Notes under the pieces: generated by a model
What the model was told of the DNA's origin: nothing
Database searches by the model: none
Seen by the model: the letters and a program-made list of their open reading frames with translations, nothing else
DNA from: Rhizobium sp. BK650
GTDB taxonomy: Bacteria; Pseudomonadota; Alphaproteobacteria; Rhizobiales; Rhizobiaceae
Direction: 5' to 3'
Assembly (NCBI RefSeq): GCF_014195325.1
Contig: NZ_JACIBK010000014.1
Span: 1 to 64,000, forward strand
DNA: 64,000 nucleotides
Part shown: positions 34,444 through 42,481 of the stretch, piece after piece
Layout: the number at the start of each line of letters is the position of its first letter
How positions within the stretch are numbered: position 1 is the first letter of the stretch
Program-made: the position numbers and the translations under genes

Positions 34444-35645
34444 ATGAAAGATCGCGAGCCAGATGTTTTCGAAGAGCGGCCGTCGGTGCAACCGTCACGC
34501 GGCGCCCCTGTGGGTCTCGATCCGTCGCCTGATGGCGGCAAGACGCCGAACTGGCCCGGAGACGCGGAGGGTTCCGCAACGGAGGCGCAAGCCATTACTT
34601 TTCCGCCGAAAAAGTTGGCACCTAAGCCCCTGACAGTTGCCGCGATGCTTGTGGTGGCGGTGGCTGGCGTAGCCCTCATCGTCTTCGCATGGGGGCTGTG
34701 GCCCTTCACATCGAGCATCGTGACGACCGACAACAGCTTTATTCGCGGCAAGATCACTGTTCTTGCTTCGCAGGTGAGCGGCTATGTGGTCGAAGTGCCG
34801 GCACGCGACTTTCAAAGGGTTCGCACCGGCGATACGCTAGTCAGGATCGATGACAGAACCTACAGGCAACAACTCGAGCAGGCCGGGGCCCAGCGCGATC
34901 AGGCGATCGCAAACTTGGCCAACGTGGAACAGACGACGGCGCAAAATCGCGCGGAAATCGTGGCGCGCAGGGCGGATCTTCTGCAGGCTCAGGCTGAGCT
35001 GCAGCGAGCATCGGCGGATACCACTCGGGTAGAGGCACTCGGCCGCCAGGGAGTTACTCCACAAGCGCAGGCCGAGCAATCGCAGGCGACCCTGAGCGCC
35101 GCCAAAGCGGGCGTTAAGCGCGCCGAGGCTGCCATCGCGATCGCGGAGCAGACGCTGACATCCACAGAGGTTTCCAAACAAGGGCTTCAGGCGGCATTGC
35201 GGATGGCGGACGCGCAGGTCGAGGTCGCGAGCATCAACCTGTCGAATACGGTGATCACGGCTCCGAGAGATGGCCAAATCAGCGAGGCCTCGGTGCGTCT
35301 GGGGCAATTTGTGACGTCCGGATCGCAATTGATGTTTCTGGTGCCCTCGGACCTGTGGGTGGTTGCGAACTTCAAGGAGACCCAGACGAACGATATTCGC
35401 GTCGGCCAGCCCGTCTGGTTCACTGTCGATGCGCTCAATCGGGCGCGACTAACAGGCAAAGTCGAAGAACTATCGCCCGCAACCGGTTCCTCAGCATTTT
35501 GCGGCCCGATAACGCGACAGGAAACTTCACAAAAATCGTCCAGAGATTGCCCATTCGGATTGCTATCGATCGAGATCAGCCCTTGGCCGAAAGGCTGCGG
35601 CCTGGAATGTCGGTAGTCACACGTGTGGACACGTCGGAGCGGTAA
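34444..35645 (+). pseudogene. HlyD/EmrA-type efflux adaptor, frameshifted near C-terminus
   Basis: One N-terminal membrane helix (TVAAMLVVAVAGVALIVFAW), a biotinyl-lipoyl domain (VLASQVSGYVVEVPARDFQR), a long alpha-hairpin coiled coil (residues ~145-280) and a beta-barrel domain (VPSDLWVVANFKETQTNDIR). The frame breaks at about 35490 after VEELSPATGS. A short deletion (net -1 or -4) moves the proper end, SILRPDNATGNFTKIVQRLP to RPGMSVVTRVDTSER, into another frame (stop 35643). In the broken frame about 40 unrelated residues are added. The adaptor may still fold, but its membrane-proximal domain is altered. Confidence 0.82.
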
Positions 35646-36000
35646 ACGCAGCCGGGACGGCATCCACCCACTCCACCGGTGATCCGCTTTTGCAACGCCC
35701 GCTTGTGACTTGAATAGGGCTGGCGAACACCGCGGCCGCCCTCGGCGGGGTGATCGTCAACTATCATCGTGTGATAGTCGAGCCTTCTTCACGGAAGGTG
35801 ATCCAGGTCACCGTTACCGACGGGCGGCGACATCCGCCCCTTCCAACAATCAGGGCACGAGAATGCGGGCGTCGGCCCTTGCCCCTTGATCATGAAGCGC
35901 AGCCATCTCGCCACAATAGTTGCTGCGCTCTCATGGTGCAGGCGGTATGCGGCTTGACGTAACACCCGAGAAATCGTCTTTCATAGAAAAGGAGGGCCGG
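35646..36000. other. no gene seen; convergent intergenic region
   Basis: About 350 bp between the adaptor gene and the convergent LOV kinase. It includes an inverted repeat ACTATCA...TGATAGT near 35759-35777. It has no T-tract, so a terminator is not certain. Confidence 0.35.
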
Positions 36001-37041
36001 TTATGTTGCTGCCAAGTCTCTTGCCGATGGGATCTCAATGTCGATAAGCAGCCCTTCATCCGACCAGGTTTTCTGAAGTCGCCCCTTTAGCTGCTTTTCG
36101 ACCAATGCCCCGACAATAACCGTGCCAAAACCGCGTTTGGCTAATGTAGGTGGAGGGCGCGAGCCGACCTCCTGCCACCGGATTTTAAACCCGGCGCCGT
36201 ACGGCCTGGGCTTCCAACTGATTGAAAGTCTGCCTCGCGCAGCGGTGAGCGCGCCGTGCTGGGCTGCGTTTACGGCGAGCTCATGAAGCACGAGCGCTAG
36301 GGGCTGGACGACCGGCGCAGGCATTCTGATGTCCGGCCCCCCAAAAAAAGCGCGGGTAGCGGCGAAGGGCGTAACCTGCTGTCGTACGAGGTCCTCCACG
36401 GGAATGTTCGTCCATCCTCGCTCAGCGAGCAGGGTATGGGCGTGAGCGAGCGCACGAACCCGGTGCTGAATGGCGGCGGCATAAAGGGCTGGATCATCGG
36501 CATTGCTCAAGCGGACGATGCTGTCGACGATCGCCAGAACATTCTTGGACCGGTGGTCGACTTCCAGGAGGAGACGATGCTCGGATGCCTCCAGCGCTTC
36601 AATCCGCCGGTACTCTGTCATGTCGACTTGCGATCCAAAGAAATACAGGATCCTTCCGTCATCCCCATGGATGGGGCTGAGGTGCAGGCGGTTCCAGAAT
36701 TGCTCCCCGCTTTTCTTATAATTGAGGATCTCGACGGTGATCTCATTCTCGTTGGCGATCGCGGCACGAATTTCGGCGACGGCGATCGGAGAGGTCGCGG
36801 GACCTTGCAGGAAGCGGCAATTGCGACCAAGCACTTCCTGCGCTGCGTATCCTGTCAGGTCGAGAAATGCCTTATTTGCAAGCACGATCGGCAGATCCGC
36901 TTTCAATGCGTCTGTGACGACCATCGGCATCCTGGTGCGTTCAAAAGCGATTGCCGCCAACTCTTTCCGATCGGATGAGGCTGCGTCTGACGATACCGAA
37001 GGCACATCTCCATGGAGTTTGTCTTTCGAATGGCGTGCCAT
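36001..37041 (-). CDS. LOV-domain HWE histidine kinase (blue-light sensor)
   Basis: 346 residues. Residues ~30-145 form a LOV-type PAS domain with the photoactive motif GRNCRFLQG (Cys75), which forms the flavin adduct on blue light. Supporting flavin contacts are NYKKSGEQFWNRLHLSPI and FFGSQVD. The kinase half is of the HWE/HisKA_2 class: phospho-His163 in EVDHRSKNVLAIVDSIVRL, N-box LVLHELAVNAAQHGAL and the late IRWQEVG (WxE). Such kinases in Brucella, Caulobacter and rhizobia feed the PhyR-NepR-EcfG general stress pathway. No response regulator is adjacent. A near-consensus stress promoter (GGAAA-N17-CGTT) lies 29 bp upstream. Confidence 0.93.
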   Translation of the reverse strand: MARHSKDKLHGDVPSVSSDAASSDRKELAAIAFERTRMPMVVTDALKADLPIVLANKAFLDLTGYAAQEVLGRNCRFLQGPATSPIAVAEIRAAIANENEITVEILNYKKSGEQFWNRLHLSPIHGDDGRILYFFGSQVDMTEYRRIEALEASEHRLLLEVDHRSKNVLAIVDSIVRLSNADDPALYAAAIQHRVRALAHAHTLLAERGWTNIPVEDLVRQQVTPFAATRAFFGGPDIRMPAPVVQPLALVLHELAVNAAQHGALTAARGRLSISWKPRPYGAGFKIRWQEVGSRPPPTLAKRGFGTVIVGALVEKQLKGRLQKTWSDEGLLIDIEIPSARDLAAT

Positions 37042-37069
37042 GTTTGTGCTCTGTAAGATATCAGCTGAT

Positions 37070-37095
37070 AACGCGGTTTGCGTATCTTTGTTTCC
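37070..37095 (-). promoter_or_regulatory. possible EcfG-type promoter GGAAA-N17-CGTT
   Basis: On the minus strand GGAAA (37095-37091), 17 bp, CGTT (37073-37070), 29 bp before the LOV kinase start. One mismatch in the -35 element, so weaker than the six other sites. Confidence 0.35.
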
Positions 37096-37141
37096 GAAAA
37101 GGTTGTGTGGCTAAGCGATCCCTCCTCCGAGACTTACCGAA

Positions 37142-38296
37142 ATGTGTCCCGGCGTCCGCTACAAAATTAGAATGAGGGCTTCCAGCCTTGCAGCGCTGCA
37201 GGATCAGGCGCACCATATAATTATGAAACTCTTTTCCACCTCCAGTCGCTCCCGAGAGCGCTTTCTCGAGGCCATCCTCCAGAGCGCTATCGAATATGCG
37301 ATCATCTCTATGGATCTCGATGGCTTGGTAACCAACTGGAATGAGGGGGCGCGACGGATCCTAGGATGGGAGGAGGCCGAGATTATCGGCAAATCCGCAG
37401 CGGTAATTTTCACGCAAGAAGACCTGCAGGCAGGGATTGTCCATCGGGAGATGGCCGCTGCTTTAGCGCAAGGCCATGGCAACGACGAGCGCTGGCACGT
37501 TCGTAAGGACGGCTCCCGGTTCTGGGCGTCGGGTCAGATGATGGCTTTGACGTCGGATGACGATGAAGTCGAGGGCTTTGTAAAGATTTTGAGAGATCAC
37601 ACCGAGCAGAGAAAAAACGAGGAGCGACAGCATGTGCTGATGCATGAACTCTCCCACCGCATGAAGAATACGCTGACAGTCGTTCAGGCTATCACCAGCC
37701 AGTCTTTCCGAAACGCCAACTCGCTTGAGGAGGCGGAACAGGCGATTTCGGCACGGATCAACGCTTATGCGAAAGCCCACGACATTCTGCTGCAGGAGAA
37801 TTGGTTGGGTACGACAATGGCGACGATTGTCGAGGCCACCGCAGTCAATCTTGGACTTGAGACGTCAGGGCGCATCAGAGCCAGCGGCCCCGTGGTAGAA
37901 TTGGGTCCACAGGCCGCCCTGTGCTTCTCCCTCGTGCTGCACGAACTTGCCATCAACGCCCACAAGTATGGGGCACTATCCGTAGATACCGGGACGGTCA
38001 AAATAGAATGGTCCGTGCGCCACGCGGCCGGCGACGAGCGCCTGAGCTTCATTTGGCAAGAGGTTGGGGGTCCCGCGGTGGAGACTCCCAACAAGAAGGG
38101 GTTCGGCACTAGGCTCGTCAGCTCCAGCCTGTCCGCCTTCGGCGAGGTCTCTCTCGACTACGTCCCGACTGGGCTCATCCTCAGGCTGGATGCACCGCTT
38201 CAGAAGCTGCGATACAAAAACTTGATTGTTGAGCTGGGCACTTCCTCGCCAGAGCAAAAGCCTTTGCCTGAATCGAAAAGACGGCATCCGATCTAA
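37142..38296 (+). CDS. PAS-domain HWE histidine kinase
   Basis: Up to 384 residues. PAS domain ~40-155 (AIEYAIISMDLDGLVTNWNE, GARRILGWEEAEIIGKSAAV) without the LOV cysteine, then an HWE kinase core: HELSHRMKNTLTVVQAITSQ (phospho-His), LVLHELAINAHKYGALS (N-box), FIWQEVGGPAV (WxE) and GFGTRLVSSSL. The domains begin near residue 28, so the true start may be the ATG at 37223; neither start has a good ribosome site. It is divergent from the LOV kinase with a 100-bp gap, suggesting a pair acting on a shared regulator. The ligand or cofactor of its PAS domain is unknown. Confidence 0.9.
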   Translation: MCPGVRYKIRMRASSLAALQDQAHHIIMKLFSTSSRSRERFLEAILQSAIEYAIISMDLDGLVTNWNEGARRILGWEEAEIIGKSAAVIFTQEDLQAGIVHREMAAALAQGHGNDERWHVRKDGSRFWASGQMMALTSDDDEVEGFVKILRDHTEQRKNEERQHVLMHELSHRMKNTLTVVQAITSQSFRNANSLEEAEQAISARINAYAKAHDILLQENWLGTTMATIVEATAVNLGLETSGRIRASGPVVELGPQAALCFSLVLHELAINAHKYGALSVDTGTVKIEWSVRHAAGDERLSFIWQEVGGPAVETPNKKGFGTRLVSSSLSAFGEVSLDYVPTGLILRLDAPLQKLRYKNLIVELGTSSPEQKPLPESKRRHPI

Positions 38297-38355
38297 CCGG
38301 CGCGCTTGTCAGGCAAGAGGCGTATCTGCGTCGCTTGCGAGGACGCTGTTGGCAC

Positions 38356-38583
38356 CTATGCTTGGCCGGTAACGTCTCTGATATAACGCAGCGTGAAGCC
38401 CCTTGGTTCGACGTTCGGATTAAGGGCGGCAGCCATGACGAGGCGGATGAGACCCGCTCGGCGGCTGACACTCATCTTCGCGAAGATCGCAGACAGATGC
38501 TTCTTGATGGTGTTCGGAGAAACCCCAGCGCGATCGCCATGGGCCCGCCTCCGGCAGGCACCGCTAGCCGCGGCGTTCAGCAA
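38356..38583 (-). pseudogene. C-terminal LuxR-type HTH fragment
   Basis: AGVSPNTIKKHLSAIFAKMS followed by VSRRAGLIRLVMAAALNPNV is the recognition-helix end of a LuxR/GerE helix-turn-helix, on the minus strand. The first helix of the HTH and all of the receiver or ligand domain are missing, replaced by unrelated sequence. It is the tail of a lost response regulator. Confidence 0.6.
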
Positions 38584-38766
38584 AAGCTGTCTTGGGCGGA
38601 CTTTAGGCCATTTCCCGAATTCGGCTCGGATTGGAACGGCCGTGTGTGCGTCAGAACAACGCTCCTCCCACTTTAGCGACGGCCGCCTGACATACGCTGA
38701 CCCGGCTCAGACCAATGAGGCAGCGCCATAAATTATCTAAGCGACAGAGCACAAACCCATGGCCAA

Positions 38767-39162
38767 ATGCGCAGCAACCGAGAGATCCGCAAGCCGAAGA
38801 AAGACAAGACGGCAGCGGGAGCACCCGCGCCATCTGGCTCGCAGATCATCCCTATGGCCGGCAACACGGTAAGTTTCTCCAAAAAATTAAAAATCAAGAG
38901 CCCCGCCAATGTCACCGCCAAAGGGCGCGCCACCGCGCTTACTATTGCAGGACCCGATGATGAATTACATGCCCCCGCCAATCGGCAGACAAGCTGTTTT
39001 CGGGCGCCTAGCGTCGCAGCCGGCTCAAATGCCGAGAAGCTCATGAAACTGCGAAAGGGGATGACGCTTCGAAAGCGCGAGCTGCGAGACACGGAGCGCA
39101 TTGTCAGAGAAGCTGCACGCGTTCACGCTTCCCCTTCCGAAATCCGGAGAACAACCAGTTGA
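38767..39162 (+). CDS. hypothetical basic protein, 131 aa
   Basis: Starts MRSNREIRKPKKDKTAAGAP, a Lys/Arg-rich N-terminus that recurs in small rhizobial proteins of unknown function (recalled). The second half (EKLMKLRKGMTLRKRELRDT) is also basic and helical. The middle looks diverged, so this could be a short conserved gene extended by read-through. There is no strong ribosome site. Its stop overlaps the TTG start of the next gene. Confidence 0.4.
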   Translation: MRSNREIRKPKKDKTAAGAPAPSGSQIIPMAGNTVSFSKKLKIKSPANVTAKGRATALTIAGPDDELHAPANRQTSCFRAPSVAAGSNAEKLMKLRKGMTLRKRELRDTERIVREAARVHASPSEIRRTTS

Positions 39163-39404
39163 CCCGGTTTGATTACACATGCGGTGCAGGACTTTATGCC
39201 GGCAAAGCGATACGGGGAAGCAGGGGACCTCGCTACCGGCGTTTCGAAACAGCCGCCGAGGCCTTGCGTTTCGCGGTCGAAGACATGGCGGACATACAGC
39301 AACGAGGTTCGCTGCCGGAAGTAGATGAAGCGCGTTTCGACTACAACCATATCCGCGCGCTTTACGATGCGCCGGACTATCCGCTGTTGCGCCGGATCAA
39401 GTGA
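39159..39404 (+). CDS. conserved rhizobial hypothetical protein, 81 aa
   Basis: MTRFDYTCGAGLYAGKAIRG, YRRFETAAEALRFAVEDMAD and VDEARFDYNHIRALYDAPDY. The pattern 'RRFxTAAEAIRFAxEE...ArFd...IrxLYdxxdYPL' is familiar from small rhizobial proteins without known function. The start is a TTG at 39159 overlapping the preceding stop, a coupling arrangement. The 3' end is bordered by an IS3 remnant. Confidence 0.65.
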   Translation: MTRFDYTCGAGLYAGKAIRGSRGPRYRRFETAAEALRFAVEDMADIQQRGSLPEVDEARFDYNHIRALYDAPDYPLLRRIK

Positions 39405-39434
39405 TCGTGGCGGCGGTGCGTTGCAATAACGCGA

Positions 39435-39748
39435 ACTTCATATCACGTCCTTCGCAAAGTAGGCGGCGGCCTTTTTTAAGATGTCGCGCTCCGCCTTCAG
39501 CTTGGCGACTTCTTTCCGAAGCCTCTCGATCTCAAGCTGCTCGGGCTTCATCTGCCCGTGGCCAGGAAAAGCCTGCACAGGGTCGGCACCCTATTGCCTT
39601 ACCCACTTGCGCAAGACATTCTCGTGAACATCCAGATCGCGGGATGCCGGCGCAACGCTGACCCCACGCTCTCGCACCAACTTCACCGCCTCAAGCTTGT
39701 ACTCGCGGCTGAACTTCCTTCGTTGCCTTCATGCGCTCCAGTTTCATC
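39435..39748 (-). mobile_element. IS3-family OrfA remnant
   Basis: The minus strand reads MKLERMKATK, then after one extra base YKLEAVKLVRERGVSVAPAS and RDLDVHENVLRKWVRQ, a TAG stop, then QMKPEQLEIERLRKEVAKLK and ILKKAAAYFAKDVI. This is the helix-turn-helix plus leucine-zipper protein of IS3-family elements with one indel and one nonsense codon. OrfB is absent except for the first few codons (MKFALLQR), cut at about 39405. Confidence 0.8.
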
Positions 39749-40110
39749 GGAAACACCTTATCTCGGTGTCCATGAAACCGGCAGCAGGCCAAAACGCTGC
39801 AAACTGCGCTAGGATGTAATGATGATACGGTGGAGGATCAGCCGAATTGACTCGCTTATGTAAGGCGAGTGTGGACTTACTCTGCGGCTTGGTCCGTTTG
39901 GTACCTGTTCCGGCATCTGAGCTTCTTGGAGCTCGCCGCTCACCCCGTGGCGGGTTCCTTTTATTTTCCAGCCGATGACGGGCAGCAAGATATTGAATTG
40001 AAAGGCTTGCAACAGACAGCGAACGCCCTACCTGCTTGAGAAGCTCATCCGGAGAATGGTTGTCGCCACTTCTCGGTCATCTTTCGGACAGCCTTTTCCA
40101 GGAGGGCACC
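39749..40110. other. no gene seen
   Basis: About 360 bp next to the IS3 remnant, probably including its outer end and the leader of the 40111 gene. No frame with family features. Confidence 0.35.
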
Positions 40111-40386
40111 ATGTCCAGATCGACCTTAGCGAGTATGAGCGCTGAACGGCGGGAGGCGGTCATGCGTGCGCTCGCATCGATGCTGCAATACTCTGCTGGA
40201 GTCGCTAAGCTTCAACAAGATCCGCTTTGGAAAGAGATGGACGTGTTAGCAGCAGAGTTACTTCAAAACGCGGACGCCATTGCTCAGGAAATCTCGGAAA
40301 CCGCTGAAACGGCCATCGGACAAGCCATTCGGCTCTTGAGCGAATACGAAATATCTCATCCTTCTACGAATTTTAGTTATCACTAG
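40111..40386 (+). CDS. hypothetical helical protein, 91 aa
   Basis: MSRSTLASMSAERREAVMRA, then LASMLQYSAGVAKLQQDPLW and AAELLQNADAIAQEISETAE. It is predicted almost entirely helical, soluble and acidic toward the end, and no family is recognised. AGGAGG five bases before the ATG gives strong support for translation, and the start 75 bp upstream is rejected for lack of one. It is the only apparently live gene in the 38.3-41 kb graveyard. Confidence 0.65.
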   Translation: MSRSTLASMSAERREAVMRALASMLQYSAGVAKLQQDPLWKEMDVLAAELLQNADAIAQEISETAETAIGQAIRLLSEYEISHPSTNFSYH

Positions 40387-40403
40387 AGACGTTTACATCG
40401 TCC

Positions 40404-40690
40404 TCTCTCGCAGCTACCTTTTCGCCCGATCTTGCCGATTTTTGACCCTCTACGTCATCTCGGTGTGTCAGGGCGAGGAAATTCCCCGCAAGGGCGGCCC
40501 GGGCATCACGAAGTCTGATTTCCTGATCATCAGCAAGTCCGAGCTAGCCCTTTATGTCAACGTTGATCTGGAGGTGATGCGGATCGACGCCGCCCGTATG
40601 CGAGGGTCAAGGCCGTTCGCATTCACGGATCCCTTGCGCGGAAAAGGCCTCGAATACATCATTGACTTCATCATCGAGAACGGCGGATTG
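40404..40690 (+). pseudogene. C-terminal remnant of urease accessory GTPase UreG
   Basis: LAATFSPDLAD, a 2-nt frameshift near 40440, then LTLYVISVCQGEEIPRKGGP, GITKSDFLIISKSELALYV, RMRGSRPFAFTD and YIIDFIIENGGL. This is the last ~95 residues of UreG. The N-terminal P-loop half is gone, and the G4 base-recognition motif NKTD reads SKSE. No other urease gene is present in the window. Confidence 0.82.
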
Positions 40691-40765
40691 ACTTCGATCC
40701 AGACGCACCAGCGACTTGGAGATCGCAAAGCACTCGACTGCCGGCCATTGATTAACCGTGCGCAT

Positions 40766-41000
40766 CAGCCGAAGTGCCGCCCTTTGTTTCTGCGGCTTTG
40801 CAGCAAGGCATCGAGAATGTAGCCTTCGGTATCTACCGCACGCCAAAGCCAATATTTTTTACCCTTCATCGAGATGACCTTTTCGTCGAGATGCCAGTTA
40901 TCAGCGAAATTGCCGCGTGATCTGCGCCGAAGTTGAAAAGCAAAGTTCAGGCCAAACTTAGCCACCCACTCGGCGACGGCAGCCGCAAAAGACATCTCAC
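40766..41000 (-). mobile_element. IS6-family transposase remnant
   Basis: Minus-strand EWVAKFGLNFAFQLRRRSRG, NWHLDEKVISMKGKKYWLWR, AVDTEGYILDALLQSRRN is the core of an IS6-family transposase around the first catalytic Asp (WHLDE). The N-terminal HTH and everything after QSRRN, including the other catalytic residues, are missing or frameshifted. Confidence 0.75.
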
Positions 41001-41006
41001 GCAGAA

Positions 41007-41474
41007 TCAATGTTCTATCGGAAAGACGAAGCCCGCTTTAACTCGATCCATCACGACCATGGTTTTGAAGCCTTTGATATCATGGTTCTCATAGAAGAAC
41101 CGACGCGTGAAGGCTTCATAGTCCTCCATGTCCTTCGCTGTAACAACCAGGATGAAATCGGCGTCGCCCGTCACGTAGTAGCCGATCATCACCTCCTTGG
41201 TAGAGCGGATCGCCGCTTTGAACCGGTCAACGATATCTGCCCGTTCGCGCTCCAGAGAGACAAGAACGATCATGATGATGCCGCGCCCTACAGCCTTGGG
41301 CGAAACGATCGACACGTCTGCCTCGATTACCCCTTCCTCACGCAACCGCCTCAGCCGTCGCTGACAGGCAGTTGGTGAGAGATTGACGATTTGTGCCAGC
41401 TCTTCAGAGGTCAGACGATTATTCTTCTGGACGGCGTCAAGCAGCGCGCGATCAGCTCTGTCGAGGGTGGTCAC
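41007..41474 (-). CDS. Lrp/AsnC-family transcriptional regulator
   Basis: 155 residues. N-terminal HTH: DRADRALLDAVQKNNRLTSE, QIVNLSPTACQRRLRRLREE; C-terminal RAM/AsnC effector domain: VMIGYYVTGDADFILVVTAK and KGFKTMVVMDRVKAGFVFPI. The GTG at 41474 follows AGGA. It is divergent from the truncated gabD-like gene, so it probably once regulated that amino-acid or GABA-type catabolic gene. The protein itself looks intact. Confidence 0.92.
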   Translation of the reverse strand: MTTLDRADRALLDAVQKNNRLTSEELAQIVNLSPTACQRRLRRLREEGVIEADVSIVSPKAVGRGIIMIVLVSLERERADIVDRFKAAIRSTKEVMIGYYVTGDADFILVVTAKDMEDYEAFTRRFFYENHDIKGFKTMVVMDRVKAGFVFPIEH

Positions 41475-41594
41475 GCAGAAATCCTGCGCAGGTTTTCAAA
41501 TAAAGCCCGATTCCTGCAGATTGACACAAATCAATGCAGTTAATCGATCATTGCGCGCGGTTAGTCTCCTTGTAAACCCCACTTGGAGCCCCGT

Positions 41595-41873
41595 ATGGAA
41601 GGCATCGCCAGCACTGCGCTGAAGAACCTGCAACGACCCGATTTCATCGAGCACCGTGCCTTTCTTGATGGCACATGGGCTGCGCGCACAAAGACGCTCA
41701 ACGTCACCGACCCAGCAACCGGCGAGCACCTCATCGGTGTCGCAGCCTGCTCGATCGAAGATGCCGATGCCGCCGTCGAAGCTGCGAAGAACGCCTTTGT
41801 CGATTGGCGTGACAGGGTCCCTGTCGAACGTGGCCGGATCCTGCGGGCGTGGGGCAAGTTGAGGTCTTGCTGA
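41595..41873 (+). pseudogene. 5' fragment of succinate-semialdehyde dehydrogenase-like gene
   Basis: MEGIASTALKNLQRPDFIEH, FLDGTWAARTKTLNVTDPAT, GEHLIGVAACSIEDADAAVE and VDWRDRVPVERGRILRAW are the first ~87 residues of a GabD-type aldehyde dehydrogenase. The frame then enters unrelated DNA at about 41853 and stops. The Rossmann fold, catalytic Cys and Glu are absent. GGAG precedes the ATG. The junction fuses it directly to an ABC-transporter ATPase tail, a clean deletion or recombination scar. Confidence 0.85.
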
Positions 41874-42463
41874 TGGACGAGCCGCTTTCCAATCTCGACG
41901 CTCTGCTGCGTCTGGAAATGCGCACGGAACTTAAGACCGTGCTGCAGTCGTCTGGAACCACAACGATCTACGTCACCCATGACCAGACGGAGGCGATGGG
42001 CCTCTCGGACCGCATTGCCGTCATGCACGGCGGCATCGTCGAGCAGGTTGGCACGCCGATCGACGTCTACAATCATCCCGCCACACGCTTCGTTGGCGGT
42101 TTTATCGGCAATCCGCCGATGAATTTCATAAGGATGCCGGTCTCAAACGGCCAGGTTTGCGCAGGCAGCGAACGGCTCGCCACCCCCGCTCAATCCGGCG
42201 GCGAGATCATTCTCGGCCTGCGTGGCGAGGCGGTCGAGCTCGCGCCACTGCCACAGGGTCTGGAGATGAAAGTGCGGGTCGCCGAGCCGATGGGCTCGCA
42301 TCTGCTCCTGACCGGCTCGATCCACGAGCAGCCAGTGCGTGTCATCCTCTCGGCTTCGGAAACCGTCAGAAGCGGCGATACGATCGGCCTCAAACTCGAT
42401 AGCAAACGCATCACCTGGCTTTCGCCCGAAAGCGGCAAGGCCTTTCCGGCCGCAGGGGCCTGA
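41849..42463 (+). pseudogene. 3' fragment of a sugar ABC transporter ATPase (UgpC/MalK type)
   Basis: Begins inside the protein at VEVLLMDEPLSNLDALLRLE (Walker B and D-loop), then TIYVTHDQTEAMGLSDRIAV (H-loop) and the TOBE-type regulatory domain (RFVGGFIGNPPMNFIRMPVS, EIILGLRGEAVEL). Walker A, the Q-loop and the ABC signature are missing, so it cannot hydrolyse ATP. The reading frame is open from 41849 because the upstream junction happens to be in frame. It lies 18 bp before the GH63-type gene, which points to a former sugar-uptake operon. Confidence 0.87.
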
Positions 42464-42481
42464 GATACCGGAGCATATGAA

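Noticed and set aside
35759..35777. Inverted repeat ACTATCA/TGATAGT as a terminator
   Set aside because: There is no T-tract on either strand and the stem is AT-rich; it could equally be a chance palindrome.
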